In this document: positions 13,601 to 25,165 of the stretch, piece by piece
How the letters are laid out: every line of letters begins with the position of its first letter
Position numbering within the stretch: the first letter of the stretch is position 1
Source: Atopsyche davidsoni
Taxonomy: Eukaryota; Arthropoda; Insecta; Trichoptera; Hydrobiosidae
DNA length: 64,000 bases
Assembly (NCBI GenBank): GCA_022113835.1
Contig: JAILWY010000025.1
Span: forward strand, 7,580,501 to 7,644,500
Direction of reading: 5' to 3'
Made by a program: the position numbers and the translations under genes
The notes under the pieces: model-generated
Database searches by the model: none
What the model was told of the DNA's origin: nothing
The model's input: only the letters and a program-made list of their open reading frames with translations

Positions 13601-16600
13601 CAGAGTCGTTTGAGCACTCTTCAAATTTCAATAAACTTTATTCGGAAAAATATAATTAAAAGTTAATCAGTAAAAACTCTCATAGCTCTTACCATAATAA
13701 TAGTTATGCTGAATACTTCATTTCAAATTTGCGCTTAATCAATATTAAGATAGAAGAACATATTAACTTAATATGTTAAGCTTCATACCAAAATATAGAA
13801 TTGCTTAAGAGATTAATTATTTTTATTTGCAAACGTTTCATCATCAATCAACTAGATATTTGGTTATTCATATTTGTTGTTTTTGTGGGTTTAGTTTACA
13901 CTGAGTCCAGTTAAAGTTAGTTTGATAACGTGGCAATAACAAATACATTGTTAGAACAACTAACTGAACTTTGGGCTTGACTGAAGTCCAAAGTTCAGAC
14001 CTAATTAGAATCTACTTTCAGTCCTGAATATATAAGTTTACACAATCATCCCTAGGGTACAAAAGCACCTTTGAAATTGCAGCGAAGTTTGTAAACATAG
14101 GTTGTATACGCCAATGCACACATAAGAGCTTGCAATTTGAAGAGTATGTGCAAAGGTAACTAATGAATGTCACATGCAGTATATCATTGTTTGTAATATA
14201 AAATTCTTTGGGGTTCTTGAAACAAAGATGTCAGTTACTGCCCTCTACTGTGTTGTATGCCACTGCCACAGCCTTGTATTTTATTATGTTTCTATGGTAT
14301 AATAAACCTCCCCCTGTGGCTGCCAGTCGGCAAAAAAGTAGCATCCAGGGAACAAGTGTTTTTAATTAGTTACCCGAGCCTTTCTTCCCGGAATATAGAA
14401 GCGAGGAAATCTTCTGCACAGAAGTGAAAAAACCCCATTAAAATCACTAAAAGCGTATGCGTTTTATAGAAGAAAAAAAATATCAGAAATGATTTTAAAG
14501 ACGAGTTATAAATAATAAATTGACACGACATACGCGTGTATATTCGCTCTAATATTATAATGAAATATTTCTTAAATATCGCATGGCATTTTATATTTTT
14601 ATTCTTCTGTACACGCACTAGCCATACTTACAACCATTTAAAATGTAATTTTACAGAGAGAACTGAAAAAATGATTAAATATGGCATACAGCTGCATCAA
14701 AAAAATAAATTATACAGTTATTTTTCATCTAGGAAAGTCATTTACGAGAAAAATGATTTTTCTTGATACACTTGACACAACCTGGAAGTTGTTTATCCTA
14801 GAATTTCATTACGATGTACAATCAAAATCACTAAATGCTCTTAAAAAAAATTTCAGGTGTATATCGATTATTTTAAATGAATCTCATAAATTTTATATTC
14901 GTTATATTAGAGCAGAATTTTTTTCATCTCAGGTAAAGTAAACACACAAAATCTACAAAACCTAGACCAAAAAGTACAATTGCGTTGTGTCTAAATACAT
15001 TTTGGATACGAAAAATCTGCAGTACTGAAGAACGAAAGAAAAATTGAAAAGCTATCAAACCTTTTGCATTGTTTGTATTTTAAAATAGGTTATGAATTTG
15101 AGCATGAAATATAAGATGAAATCAAAGATTTTCTATTAAAGTATTACGTGCGAAGTATTATTATGGAATCGATGTAATAAAACTACCGGGTGTTTCAATT
15201 ATCGCACATGCACATTGTTCTTGCGCCAGAGCGTTAATGATTTTTGTTACAGGCTGTGCGAAAAAAATTAATCGACTTCGTCGGAGTCTTCGTGATTTCT
15301 AACGGATATTTTTTTCTATGCAACTATTAATTCTTATTCAAATTTAACAAAAAAATCTTCTAATGTAAGAACATGTATAGACTTGTTTGAAGAAGTGAAT
15401 TTATTTATTTATTTAATGTGTTAATAACCTGGGGTGGTTAATGACTGGCAAGAAGTCATTGACCTCTGATTTGTATTTGTTATTGAAAGTTCACGAGAAT
15501 AATTAAAACTGTGTTTATTGTGTTATCAAATTATACTCAAGTACTGTTAAATAAATATTTAATCCACAAACAAACGTACTTCGTACTTCGATGCATTAAT
15601 CAGATATATAAGAGACATTTAATATTTTTTAACACTATTTAAAATTGATCAAAGATGTTGATGATAGTATTAGAGATGATACAATTTAATTTAAAAAAAA
15701 AAATTATAACCTAATTTATTTTGAATGTCAAAACCGCTCATTGGTTTGGACATTCAAAAAATAAACAAATACTCTTATCTCTTAAATAGAAATTGATTGC
15801 CAATACTCGATCGAGTTAACCAATCGTCCAAAGTGATAGTTAGAGTCCATAAATTGATTGTAATATCAGTAGCTAGTAACAAATTTATGATTGGTAATTC
15901 CCGGCACTAAAACACCTGCCGACAAAATTATTGGATTTAAATTTTTTATATCACTTTATAATTTAAAAAAAAAATTGATAATGTGCTATTATAGTTTATC
16001 TAATCAGATGATCGTTTTTTTTTAGCTTTCTCAGCAACCACTAATATTTCGGGCAATCTCTCCGTCTAAATCAATCGTGCGATTGCATTTTTTGTTGCCA
16101 TTGTGCATTCCTGGCGGCGTTTTAAGAGTTTATTATTACGCTTTTTATATCAATCACTGTGCTGTGCGAATATTCCGTTTCAAGGTGCAAAAAAACGCTT
16201 AATATTTAATTACCTGAATAATAAACCATATTTTTTACTGCATTGACAACCAGCGATGCTCTCGTTTCCCGAACCGGTAATTCGATCGGAGTATTCTCAT
16301 TCTGATATAAAAAAAACATTGTTTTTATTTAAGATCCCAATTATTTCTATTTTTGTGGTCGTTCATGCCAAAACTGCTCGTGCGTTTCGAAGCGAATAAA
16401 GCAATTCGACCCGATTTCGCACAATCGAAATGATACCTTAATCTTTCCATCTAGTTTTATTTAAAAATAAAATAATTAAAATGGATATCGGCCAAGCTCT
16501 CTGGCTGGCACTCTAGAGGTCTAGTTTTACATTATATGAAAAATAAAAATAAAAATGCTGCAAGTAAAAGTATAACGGTATTCTCTGATAGTGCCCAGTA

Positions 16601-19600
16601 GGTCTATTTAAGTGTTTCAAAGATTTCATTCCGCTTTTATCTCATGACAATAAAATTTAAAATAGCAGTGAATACGATACGTAGGCTATTTTTTTGATAA
16701 TTATTTTTTTATGGAAGCATAAAAGTAGAGTTAAAAAAACTATAACGATCATTTTTTAATTGTCTTTTAACACATATGAACTTATTATGAAATCGGGTAA
16801 TTTATTTCAGACTTGCCTTTGTTGAGTTGTTTAAGCTATACAAAATAATTCATGATTTTGAAATATTTTTTTTACTCAACAGACAAAGATTATTTTTCTT
16901 TAAACTGTTTCTGAGTAATATTTACAAAAAAATAAAACAAAATCAGGTTTCTATGAAAAATGGTAATCACACGTATGAGACAAGTAAATTTACGGTTGAA
17001 AGCAAATTAAGGCAATTTTGGAATATATTCATTGTTTTGTATCAGGCATTTGCTTTATTTGATAAAAAAAAACTATGTAAAGTGATCATATTTATTATTA
17101 TTTAACCGAATTTGAACTCTCCAATGTAAGCAATGAACCTCAGTGTGATTTGAATATCTCTTTGTAATGGTATTAAAATTTAAGTCTACCTAAATTTTCT
17201 ATAAAATAAATCTTGATTTGGTTTTAAGTTGTAACAATAAATGTAATTAAACAAATGGCAAGAAGATTAGGTTAATTTTTGTTTGTAAGTTCTTTGGCCT
17301 TTCAATGGCTTCTTCAAAGTATTATGGACTTATTCTTTCATCAGTTAAATTACTGCCCATAATGAATAAATGAATTGAATTGAACGCTTGCGTTATTTCA
17401 ATATAAATTGTGGATTTTTTTAGGTTTAGTTGAAAACATTTGTCTAATAACCAAAGTTAAATATTAAATTTTAAAAATATAGATTTTTAAACACATAACC
17501 CAATCTTTGAAGCTATACTTTAAAACATAAATAAAGTTTAATATATATTTTTCCATCAACAAAAAAATTGTTTGAATATAGAGCCTTTGAAAGGTTTAAT
17601 ATCAGAAATTGAAAGTTTATGTAAATAGATTGAATATAAAATTTTACGATATTTTTTATATCAAAATATATCAAAAATTTAAAGCACTGAACTTTTAGTA
17701 TAACAAATGTTATTAAAATACAAAATAAACTTATTTTAACTTAAAGCCTAAGCTTATAATTTTAAACCTTCAGAATTGGGGAAATTTAATTTTACAATAA
17801 AATATCGTGAATACACTTCCAGTTGTAAATAAGGAATTGAATCAGTTTGCTGTTTATTTTGAACTTCAGACCTTAATATTAAAATAAATTACTTTCAAGT
17901 TATTTAAGTTGACCGTCATTCATATAAAAAAAATCAATAATTGCGTACTTAAACTATAAAGACTCGTGGTGACATAAATAAGGTAAAGGAATTTCGAATG
18001 GTGGTCTATTGAGAAAGCAGGTAAAGTACGACAAATAAATAGACGCGAAAGGAAGTCACAAATATTTATTGAAAATAGCAACATTTTCTCACGAATTTTT
18101 TATAACCTTCTAAGATTGGAACGGATGTCTATCGTGGACCTTAATGGGCTATATTCGCCTTTCCGGGAGGGAGAGCTCAAAATTACTAAATAGTGCTTTA
18201 CTGGTAAGTTGGATTGGCGTCAAATTTCTTGAATAAAATTAAAATCTTCTAGGAAGTTATATTTAAAAAAAAAAATTCATTCATCTATGCCTATTTTGAT
18301 TTTGTGAAATTTGTAAATTTATGGTGTGATTAGTTTTTAATAGCAAAAAAATAAGAGCATTATATTAGTATTTATATTAACAGATATCTGTTTTTTGTTA
18401 TCTGTGTCTTGAGCGAAAATTATGAAATTACTACTTGTTTTGTTATTGAATCAAAATATTAACTCAATATAATAATTTTTTTTTTAATATATCTTCTAGG
18501 TTTATTAAAAATATTTATACTGAGACCTTGTTGTGAACAAACTGAGTTTAAAACATCACCAAAACGCCTCTGTAGGTTGAGTAGAATGACTTTCACACGG
18601 AATGACTTTTCCCATGCTATTTTAATGATGATGGTGTTATAATTTATAAAATCACTTAAAATTGAGTGTGACATGATGGCATTCGTGGCCTTCGTAGAGA
18701 AAATGTTTGTTTTTAATATGTGCTTACTTCCGCTAGTATAAAAGTAATTTCGTTGATTTAGACTCCTGGGTGATGAGCTGCTTGAAGTTTTCAGTCTTAC
18801 GACGTTTGGTTTTCGTGTTGGAACCTCCTTCAAGAATTCCCATCACAAGTGTGTCCTTTACTGCTGCTTTCTTATTAAGCTAGCACTTCAATAATACAAT
18901 ATTTAAAGAAGGTCCCTGTATAGGAACCAAAACGTATGAGGAGTGAAAATCTCAAACAGCTCATTACCCACGAAAGTAAATCACATAATTTCAACGGCAG
19001 CCAAAGCCTAAGAAAAATTGTAACTCTTTGATAATAATATTATTTAATTTTAAATTCGTTGATATTTAGATATTCATGCTGAAATATTATAGTACCATTT
19101 ATAGCTCCCTGACTGTTGGTTAATTAACTTTGTTTTGAAATGAAATTTGATAACTGATACTATTTCATTCTGATAAATTTGCTTACGCTCTGTTGGAAAT
19201 GAGATATCCTTTTATAAGGTATTGTACTGCGTTGTGATTTAAATATTCCGACATTTTTCTACTAGTGCTGGAACCATTTTCATTTCCTGAAGATGATTGC
19301 AGTACCGGTATAGAAAACCCAAACGATCCAAAACACAACGCAGCACAACCCCCAATAAAGAAGAACAACCAATAATTTTGCATTTGGATCGAGGCCTCGC
19401 TTTTCCGCCAATGATGGTTGGAGATCATGAGAAGTTCCGGCGAGACATCATTACTTCAGCTCGGATGTACCAATTTTATCAATTATTCAGGCCTTAGAAC
19501 GGAATATCAGAAGGAGAAAGTCTCAAAATGCTAATAATTGGGAAGCCATTAGTAACTCGATAGAACCTTTAGATTCCCTTTATAATGACACATTGTATTC

Positions 19601-20888
19601 GCATTTTTAAGAATTATGAAAAAATCTGTTTTTTTAATAACTCAATGGAAATCTGTATATTCAAAAACCCATCCCCGATCCGTAATACGGCCTTTTTAAT
19701 TTGCTTTAAATGAAATTTCTTTGGCCGCTATTCAACAATTGTACCCCTGAAATGTATCTGATCTGAAAATATATTATATTTTTAAAATAAACCGGTAAGG
19801 TAACGTAAAATGCTTATTAAATAATCTTACCATAGAACTTTCTATTATCCAGATATTATTTTTTATTATTATTCATAATGGCATACCTTCTAGATATAAC
19901 AATGCATGATTTCTGAAGTTTTAAATCCTCGTTAAAATGCTTGTATATAACTTGAATTATTATAAAATAAAAGGCACAAAAAATTAAAACCCTTTCACGT
20001 ATGTACATATGTGTGGTTACTATTCGTTTTAAAATATTTTAGATAAAAAAATATAAGTAAATTAAATTTGAATGCAACCACTTCAGCTATTTTAACTAAG
20101 ATATAACTTAATGCATTTATATATAAAAGAGGCAATAATCTTAAATTTGCTTAATGTGTTTGATTCACCACAAATTATTCAAATCGGTAAGAACGATTCG
20201 TTATATATTAGAAATAAACTATTATTAACATAACACATAACAACCGTAGAAATCGAGAAAGTATTTCTAATCTTTATGATTTTTTACACGTATAAAGATT
20301 ATAAGAATTTAATTTGAGAAATTCAATATTTTTGACAGAGAGTACTTTTCGTTTTTATTTGTGACCGGTTTCGCCAACTAACGTTTAATTTGAAAATGCT
20401 TTTTGTTGTATTATGTATTATTGATAAATATATTTTAGATGAAACTCACCAACAAGTTCAGACTGCTCATCGAACGACCTTAAAGTTTCAGCAAAGACTC
20501 CCTTCATCTCGTCCCTCCCCAGGAGGTCAGGGAGTTTTACTCTCAGTTCGTGACTCTGCAGGAAGCCTGCCATCTTCCCCACGACGCTGCCATCGTTGAG
20601 GCTCCTGCCGCCACCAGCCAGGCCCTGGGTCCTCACCAGCTCGACCCCGTCCACGATCTTGAGGTCGCCGATGCCGTTGGACTTCCTGGCCTTGATCAGC
20701 TGCTGCAGCACGTTCCTGGCGATCCTGATGCTCTGGCACGAGATGGACGTGTCCTTCTCCTCGCACTGGCCGAACCCGAAGCTCTCGGTCGCGTCGCTGT
20801 CGATGGAGTTGATGCTCCTCTCCTCGGCGAGTGCGGCCTGAAGGCACAGCGAGAGGACGAGCACGAGAACACTACTTGGGCGGGGCAT
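4618..20888 (-). CDS. Osiris family protein (gene 1), 3 exons, 255 aa
   Basis: Spliced minus-strand gene. Exons: 20888-20450, 9352-9237, 4830-4618 (439+116+213 bp = 256 codons with stop). Donors gtgagt and gtataa and acceptors tttttcag and gttccag keep the frame at phases 1 and 0. The ATG at 20888 has an ACC context; an upstream in-frame GTG is not a plausible start. Residues 1-21 form a signal peptide (hydrophobic core, A-L-A cleavage). C42 and C51 make the Osiris cysteine pair. The DUF1676 body runs to about 146. A Gly/Lys linker (150-159) precedes a Met/Leu/Gly/Ala hydrophobic block (160-201) ending I-I-G-V-K-K-L. The tail is His/Gly-rich with K-R-R at 232-234 and a weak relative of the family's AQxLAY motif. 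Osiris proteins are secreted or endosomal insect proteins of cuticle-forming cells; that role is from the family. Which Osiris number this is, I cannot say. Confidence 0.9.
4983..5352. repeat. Foldback element with about 60-bp arms
   Basis: Positions 4999-5045 are an exact reverse complement of 5290-5336 (47 bp). The pairing continues outward with few mismatches to about 4983 and 5352. The interior is A/T-rich. The inner end of the right arm (gatgatatttttctgagag) recurs, nearly unchanged, just after the tRNA-like sequence at 21580-21652, so the arm belongs to a dispersed family, perhaps two opposed SINE tails. Confidence 0.7.
5432..5831. mobile_element. pogo/Tigger-type MITE, 400 bp, TA target
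   Basis: Both ends read cagtaataccccg inward for 13 bases, followed by c/atttacgcga-like sequence, and both are flanked by TA (5430-5431, 5832-5833). Cag-ended termini with CCCCG or CCTCG and repeated 'cgcgtta' motifs are typical of pogo/Tigger elements. No transposase is inside, so it is non-autonomous. Confidence 0.8.
8901..8932. repeat. Perfect 14-bp hairpin, 4-base loop
   Basis: ttatgttattattt (8901-8914) pairs exactly with 8919-8932, with loop agaa. It lies in intron 2 of gene 1, about 300 bases downstream of the donor in transcription terms. A chance A/T palindrome or a MITE remnant is likely. Confidence 0.6.
12010..13017 (-). mobile_element. Internally deleted mariner element, 1,008 bp
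   Basis: Ends match: left begins cggtgtgtgcatgaattttt; the reverse complement of the right end begins cggtgtgtgcattatttttt, followed by cggatttt in both. TA duplications flank it (12008-12009, 13018-13019). Full mariners are about 1.3 kb, so roughly 280 bp are missing. The missing piece is the middle of the transposase (see the pseudogene entry). It sits inside intron 1 of Osiris gene 1. Confidence 0.9.
12084..12853 (-). pseudogene. Mariner transposase relic (D34D type)
   Basis: The minus-strand ATG at 12853 starts the N-terminal helix-turn-helix region (Y-G-E-H-A-P-S-Q-K-T-C then F-R-H-F-N-N-G-D-F-D-V). An in-frame stop follows F-E-D-E, after which the frame continues through D-S-C-Q-T-Q-A-E-L and W-V-P-H-E-L. 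Near 12415 the reading jumps from H-K-K-K-S-F straight to the H-H-D-N-T-R-P-H catalytic block, in another frame. The segment with the first catalytic Asp (usually in a T-G-D-E motif) is absent. From the H-D-N Asp to the T-P-S-D Asp there are exactly 34 residues, the mariner D34D signature. The C-terminus N-D-G-Q-Y-F-E is reached only after a further frame change. Inactive. Confidence 0.9.
18759..18833 (-). repeat. Dispersed repeat piece, copy a
   Basis: Minus-strand sequence with cttcaagcagctcatcaccc and then gagtctaaatcaacg closely matches 55846-55882 on the plus strand. In one frame both encode the string T-Q-E-S-K-S-T, preceded by a similar Leu/Lys spacing. This suggests pieces of one retroelement's reading frame. 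Confidence 0.45.
19297..19497 (+). other. Coding-like patch, unrecognised
   Basis: A GC-richer stretch stays open on both strands. Plus strand: a basic N-terminal half, then L-H-L-D-R-G-L-A-F and an R-D-I-I-T-S-A-R run, ending at a stop after L-F-R-P. The L-H-L-D-x-G-x-x-F string faintly recalls secretory-pathway FAM20/GASK kinases, but nothing else supports that. Minus strand (19428-19183): one hydrophobic stretch rich in Phe/Gly. A retrocopy fragment or chance are both possible. It lies in intron 1 of gene 1. Confidence 0.2.
20325..20385 (+). repeat. Dispersed repeat 'gaccggtttcgccaac', copy 1
   Basis: Contains tttttgacagagagtactt followed by gtgaccggtttcgccaac. Both halves recur at 27690-27870 (the first half inverted), and the cgccaacctttcacgttggc part recurs at 21751-21772. 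It abuts the donor of exon 1 of gene 1 within the intron. Confidence 0.55.
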
Positions 20889-20950
20889 GGTGCTGGGCTC
20901 GGTTCCACTTGGGTGCACTTGGCGGAGCTGACTGCGGCAGCCGGTGGAGC

Positions 20951-20986
20951 ACTGATGGCTCTCGGCCGCCTCGCCGCGCTTTTATA
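20951..20986 (-). promoter_or_regulatory. Core promoter of Osiris gene 1 (TATA + Inr)
   Basis: On the minus strand TATAAAAG lies at 20986-20979, and the arthropod initiator TCAGT at 20955-20951 has its A at 20953, about 33 bases downstream. Transcription from there would give a 64-base 5' UTR before the ATG at 20888. Sequence and spacing match the standard insect TATA/Inr arrangement. Confidence 0.75.
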
Positions 20987-21247
20987 GCGAATAGAATACA
21001 CTTGCGAAAAAAAAAAACGACCAAAATAAACAAACGCGGTGAATGTAGGCGGCTGGAACGTCGCCCGTTAATATAAACGGAATATAAATATCATTTGTTC
21101 ATTTTGATCGCATTTATTTAAATAATACACTCCGCATACAAACACGCAAAAAAAAAATTATAAAAATATTCCTATTTTTATTTATACATCAATACGTTAT
21201 TCGCCACTGTTATTCGATATTACAAATGTACCAAATAACAAAACCAT

Positions 21248-21430
21248 GTTTAAATATATTATTGACTTTTGTGAAGACCGTCTCATAGGAAGTACGATTT
21301 TGCCTATACAGGTTTTATTAATGATTAAGTTCATTTTTTCAAATATTGAAAATTGATTATAAAAAATATGTATAGGCAAAATCGTACTTCCTGTGAGACG
21401 GTCTTCACAAAAATCAATAATATATTTAAC
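21248..21430. repeat. Foldback element, 183 bp with 60-bp arms
   Basis: Positions 21248-21308 and 21371-21430 are nearly perfect reverse complements, sharing gtgaagaccgtctca and ggaagtacgattttgcctat, with only three or four mismatches. The loop is about 62 A/T-rich bases. Arms this long and similar indicate a young foldback/MITE. The RNA would form a long hairpin. It lies about 300 bases upstream of the gene 1 promoter. Confidence 0.8.
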
Positions 21431-21579
21431 AAGTGCGTGTATTGGCTTAATTAAATAGACTTTAAACATAATATTATCCAGATCTAGTATTGCAAGTCAC
21501 ACAATACTTAATAGGCATTTTTAAATACGTTGTTTCATTTATAGGATATGATTGTTAAAAATTATTGCTTAGTACTAGT

Positions 21580-21652
21580 GATTTGTTGGTATAATTGGTA
21601 ATGCACCGGCCAAGTAAGCTTGGGGATGTGGGTTCAAATCCCACACAAATCA
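21580..21652 (+). repeat. tRNA-like SINE head
   Basis: 73 bases fold like a tRNA: acceptor gatttgt/acaaatc (7 of 7 pairs), T at position 8, D arm gtat/atgc around loop aattggta, T arm gtggg/cccac around ttcaaat, and a good B box (ggttcaaatcc). The anticodon stem is mispaired and the base before the anticodon is not T, so a working tRNA is unlikely. The following gatgatatttttctaagagt tail also occurs at 5280-5300, so this is best read as a tRNA-derived SINE rather than a tRNA gene. Confidence 0.65.
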
Positions 21653-21744
21653 CGATGATATTTTTCTAAGAGTTTCTTTAATCAATTTTCAATATTTGAA
21701 GAAATGTACTCAATCATTATCATGTTTAAATATTTAATATTTTT

Positions 21745-21865
21745 AATGGCTTCGCCAACCTTTCACGTTGGCACTATAAAAATTTATGTTATAAAAATTA
21801 CCATGCGGAAAAATCACTCAAGTATTTTATTAAATGTACTAAAATGGAATTCCACAAAGATGGAA
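21745..21865 (+). repeat. Dispersed repeat 'gaccggtttcgccaac' family, copy 2
   Basis: Carries ggcttcgccaacctttcacgttggc (21749 onward), then actcaagtattttatt and actaaaatggaattccac. The same words, in part inverted, are found at 27690-27870. The gccaac...gttggc core forms a small hairpin. Confidence 0.55.
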
Positions 21866-24350
21866 TATGCAAAAAAAAAATACAACGATGCGACATAACA
21901 CCCAAGAACCGAGATTTCGTATAATAATTTGCGAACATAAGATAATTTGTATTTATCGTAATGTAGCCAGTGAATGTTCTAGTATTTTTTAATTTTTAAT
22001 CTTTCGACGTTTCGATCACCAATAATATATTTAATATATTTTTTTAATAAAATATTTTTTTTTCCTGAGTAATCGATTAAGAGAATTGAATATTTATTTA
22101 TTTTTTTTAGCAAAATGGGTATATTAACATTTTTTTAATTCTTTTTTTTTTTTAATTTTTTTACTCACGTTTCAGGATAAACGAGGTTGCTCTCCACGCA
22201 GGCATAATAATTTATTTCTGATTAACTTACCTATTAGTTGATGTTGTTTCGATTAACGCAGGTACGCGGGGAAGATTCTATCTAACAAATTAATAAATTT
22301 GAACCGAATTAGTAAATTGAAAAGTTAATTACCGATCGTGCAACAGCTTTGAAAACAGGCATCATTTCTATAAACACTCACTTTCTTACTTTTAATTTTT
22401 AATAACTGATTGATACTCTTTTATTTCATATCTGAATTTTAAGTTCTTTAATTTCCTCTTGGTAATAAAATTTAATTTACTTGCTGTATATAGTGCCAAC
22501 GTGTTTAGTCCCACATTTTATTTTGTGATGCTACTTGTTATCTAGTATAATTTTAACTATAATCCTAATCATTAAAAAAAAAACAATGAATAATCAATAT
22601 GTATTACTTAATTATTTATTGCATTATTACTTTGTATAATTTATTCAGTGTTAAAATAAACCTTAAAACTGATGTATTAAATTTTTTGATTACCTTTATA
22701 TTGAATTATTTATATGAGGCATTGATATTTTTTAATTAAATTCATTGTTGTTAAGAGAGTAATATTTTTTGTTTTTAAATTTAACTCAAAAACATGTCAC
22801 AAATTTGAAATAAATACAGCATATAAATAAAACGATTTCTAATATTGCTAACTACTTCAATGTTAATCATAAATTTTTGAGTATCTATTTATTTATTATT
22901 ATCTATAACTTTTGTGTATATGTCGTAACTTGTACTTATCTTGCACTTAACGTTTTGTTTTTAAAATGAAAATAACACCATTATCAATAGGTTTTAATGC
23001 ATAACAGGATGTAAGGCTCCCATTGAGGTCTCTGCGTTTCTCTATTGTCTTATTACATCTGCCATGGGAAAAATATAAACGCATAAGTACAGAAAAAGAA
23101 AAGCATTAGATATTTTATTAATCATGTAGCATTCTATAATTTACAAGTATTGCTTTTTAGTTTTAGATTTACTCTAAATATGAGGAAAAAATCTCTTCCT
23201 TAAACAAGACTCCAAGGAAAAGTTCAAAAAAGCAAAGCAAAATATATTTTCTTTATCACGTACAATGCCAAGTATAGTTTGATAGTTTTTACATCAAAAG
23301 TTGAGTTTAAATAATATACAGTGTGTTTTCAGGTAATCGATACACTAGTCAAAATACGAGATAAATCCTTGACAAGTTTTATCTTGACACTTGTAAAAAT
23401 TATCGTAAGAATGAAAATTTTAATTGGCTAGTAAAAGATAGAAGCTAAAATACCAAATTTGACTGACAGGTGTTTTTAATGTAATAAATAAGAAGAATAT
23501 TTAATAATTTAAACGATTTACAACATATACAAAATTATATTTAGTTAATTCAAAATAATAAACACAATGCTTAATATTTGAAAGATTGATTTGAGTTTTG
23601 CCATTTAAATAAAATTGCTATCATTATGTTGATCTCTGACGACTGAAATTATTTTATATATTTATTGAACAAAAAATCAAACCGCCATCGACCATTACTT
23701 TGGCATATTTTTTAACAAAGCCGCAATTTCTACTTTAATAATACAATATTCAGACCAATCACATATAACTTTAGTGCGTAACCATCTTTAAAAAAAAGTT
23801 TTTTTATTTATTTATAATACAACTAGTGAAAAAATAAACACTTATTATATTAAAAACTGACACTGTGACTAAAAAATGAACTTTTTAACTGTCGAGATAT
23901 TTAAAGATTATTTTTAAGATTTCAGTAATTTTCTATAAAACTTTTAGTGGAACTGGCCTAAAAATATTTTTTTAATGATAAATTAACAGCTTCTGATAAC
24001 GCTTTATACTAAATATTTTAAATTCTGTAATGCGTCGGTTGCAATATGTCTCAGTTAACTGCTTCAGTTAGCTTGTTTTATACGATGCTTAACCGGCAGA
24101 TTGCTTTGACAGCCTGAGCGGCAATCGGGCCCAATTTTCCGGTTTTGATTATGCCGACGTCCGGTCAATGCCACGGTTAAACCGCAATTAAAGCAATATT
24201 CAAAACATTTGTATGCAGTAAATCAAAATATTCTGAAATTCGAGATTTCCCCGCGTTTCATGCAAAAAAATTTTATCCCACACTTGTTTAATTACCATGG
24301 CTCTATTTTTAGACTAATGATTCAAATATATTCAGTCTTCCGTTAAGAAG

Positions 24351-24352
<2 letters not shown>

Positions 24353-24400
<48 letters not shown>
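24353..24400. repeat. (AT)n microsatellite
   Basis: About 45 bases of uninterrupted alternating A and T, an ordinary dinucleotide microsatellite. Confidence 0.9.
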
Positions 24401-24402
<2 letters not shown>

Positions 24403-25099
24403 CGCAGATTTTCCTATAAATAAACAACTGCGGTGTAGAAGAACCCTCCACACAATTTACTTTAAAACCATGAACTGACAAACAATATATTCAGTGATAT
24501 GGTTACCAATCCCTTCTTAGATAAATTATTTTATAAATATTTATTTTCAAATAATTTTAACTGCCGCTGTTTTAGCTTAAAACTAATTTTTATATTGTAC
24601 ATAATTTAATAATTAATTATTACGTCTGTGTACCGATTTTTAGGTCAAAAGCATATTTTTATTATGATTTATTTATTTAATTGCAAAGCATGTGATATGT
24701 TACCGTTTTCATGGCGAAAAAAATTTAATCAGAGCGCAGATACCGAATTTGTTTATTTATTAAATTAATATTAAATGGGTTATAAATTTTATTACAATGC
24801 AATAAACAAAAAAGACTGTAAATTCCACTGAATATTGAAACGAAAACCGTTTTACAGGCTTTTTTTTTAAATCAGTTATGCATTGTTAATGTCCAACAAG
24901 TATCAGAACGTCATATTATTATATCTGAAAAAAATCTTACTGAAATTTATTATTGACAAGTGAAATTCTGAAATTCTATTATAAAATCGAAACAATTAAT
25001 TTTTATCAACCTCTTTGTACAAACAATAAATATTAGCTATTTTATCATTTTTGTTTTTTCACTCAAGTGGGATTATTTTAAGGTATTGTTTGCGCTTTC

Positions 25100-25165
25100 A
25101 TGAAGATGACCCAAGCATTGAAACCGAAACGTTGAAATGACAAACATTTTAAGCAGCTCAACACT
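25100..25165 (+). repeat. Retroelement-end motif repeat, copy 1
   Basis: Reads tgaagatgacccaagcat, then gaaaccgaaacgttgaaatg, then aagcagctcaac. A matching run is found at 56350-56410. 'tgaagatg...cgaaacgt' strings are common near the ends of arthropod Penelope-like and LINE elements. The pairing of the two copies is seen; the class is inferred. Confidence 0.45.

Larger units (their letters stand above)
9353..20449 (-). other. Intron 1 of Osiris gene 1 (11,097 bp)
   Basis: Bounded by donor gtgagt after 20450 and acceptor tttttcag before 9352, phase 1. It contains the mariner at 12010-13017, repeat pieces near 18759-18833 and 20325-20385, and a coding-like patch at 19297-19497. Slightly GC-richer patches near 9960-10030 and 11200-11450 have no recognisable content. 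Everything else is A/T-rich. Confidence 0.7.

Noticed and set aside
18459..18833. 124-codon minus-strand ORF as a gene
   Set aside because: Overlaps a dispersed repeat, has mixed composition and no recognisable domain or promoter.
20527..21076. Several long ORFs on both strands around exon 1 of gene 1
   Set aside because: They are other-frame shadows of the GC-rich Osiris exon; only the signal-peptide frame joins the downstream exons in frame.
21580..21652. Functional tRNA gene
   Set aside because: Acceptor, D and T arms are good, but the anticodon stem is mispaired and the base before the anticodon is not T. The tail is shared with another repeat, so a SINE head is preferred.
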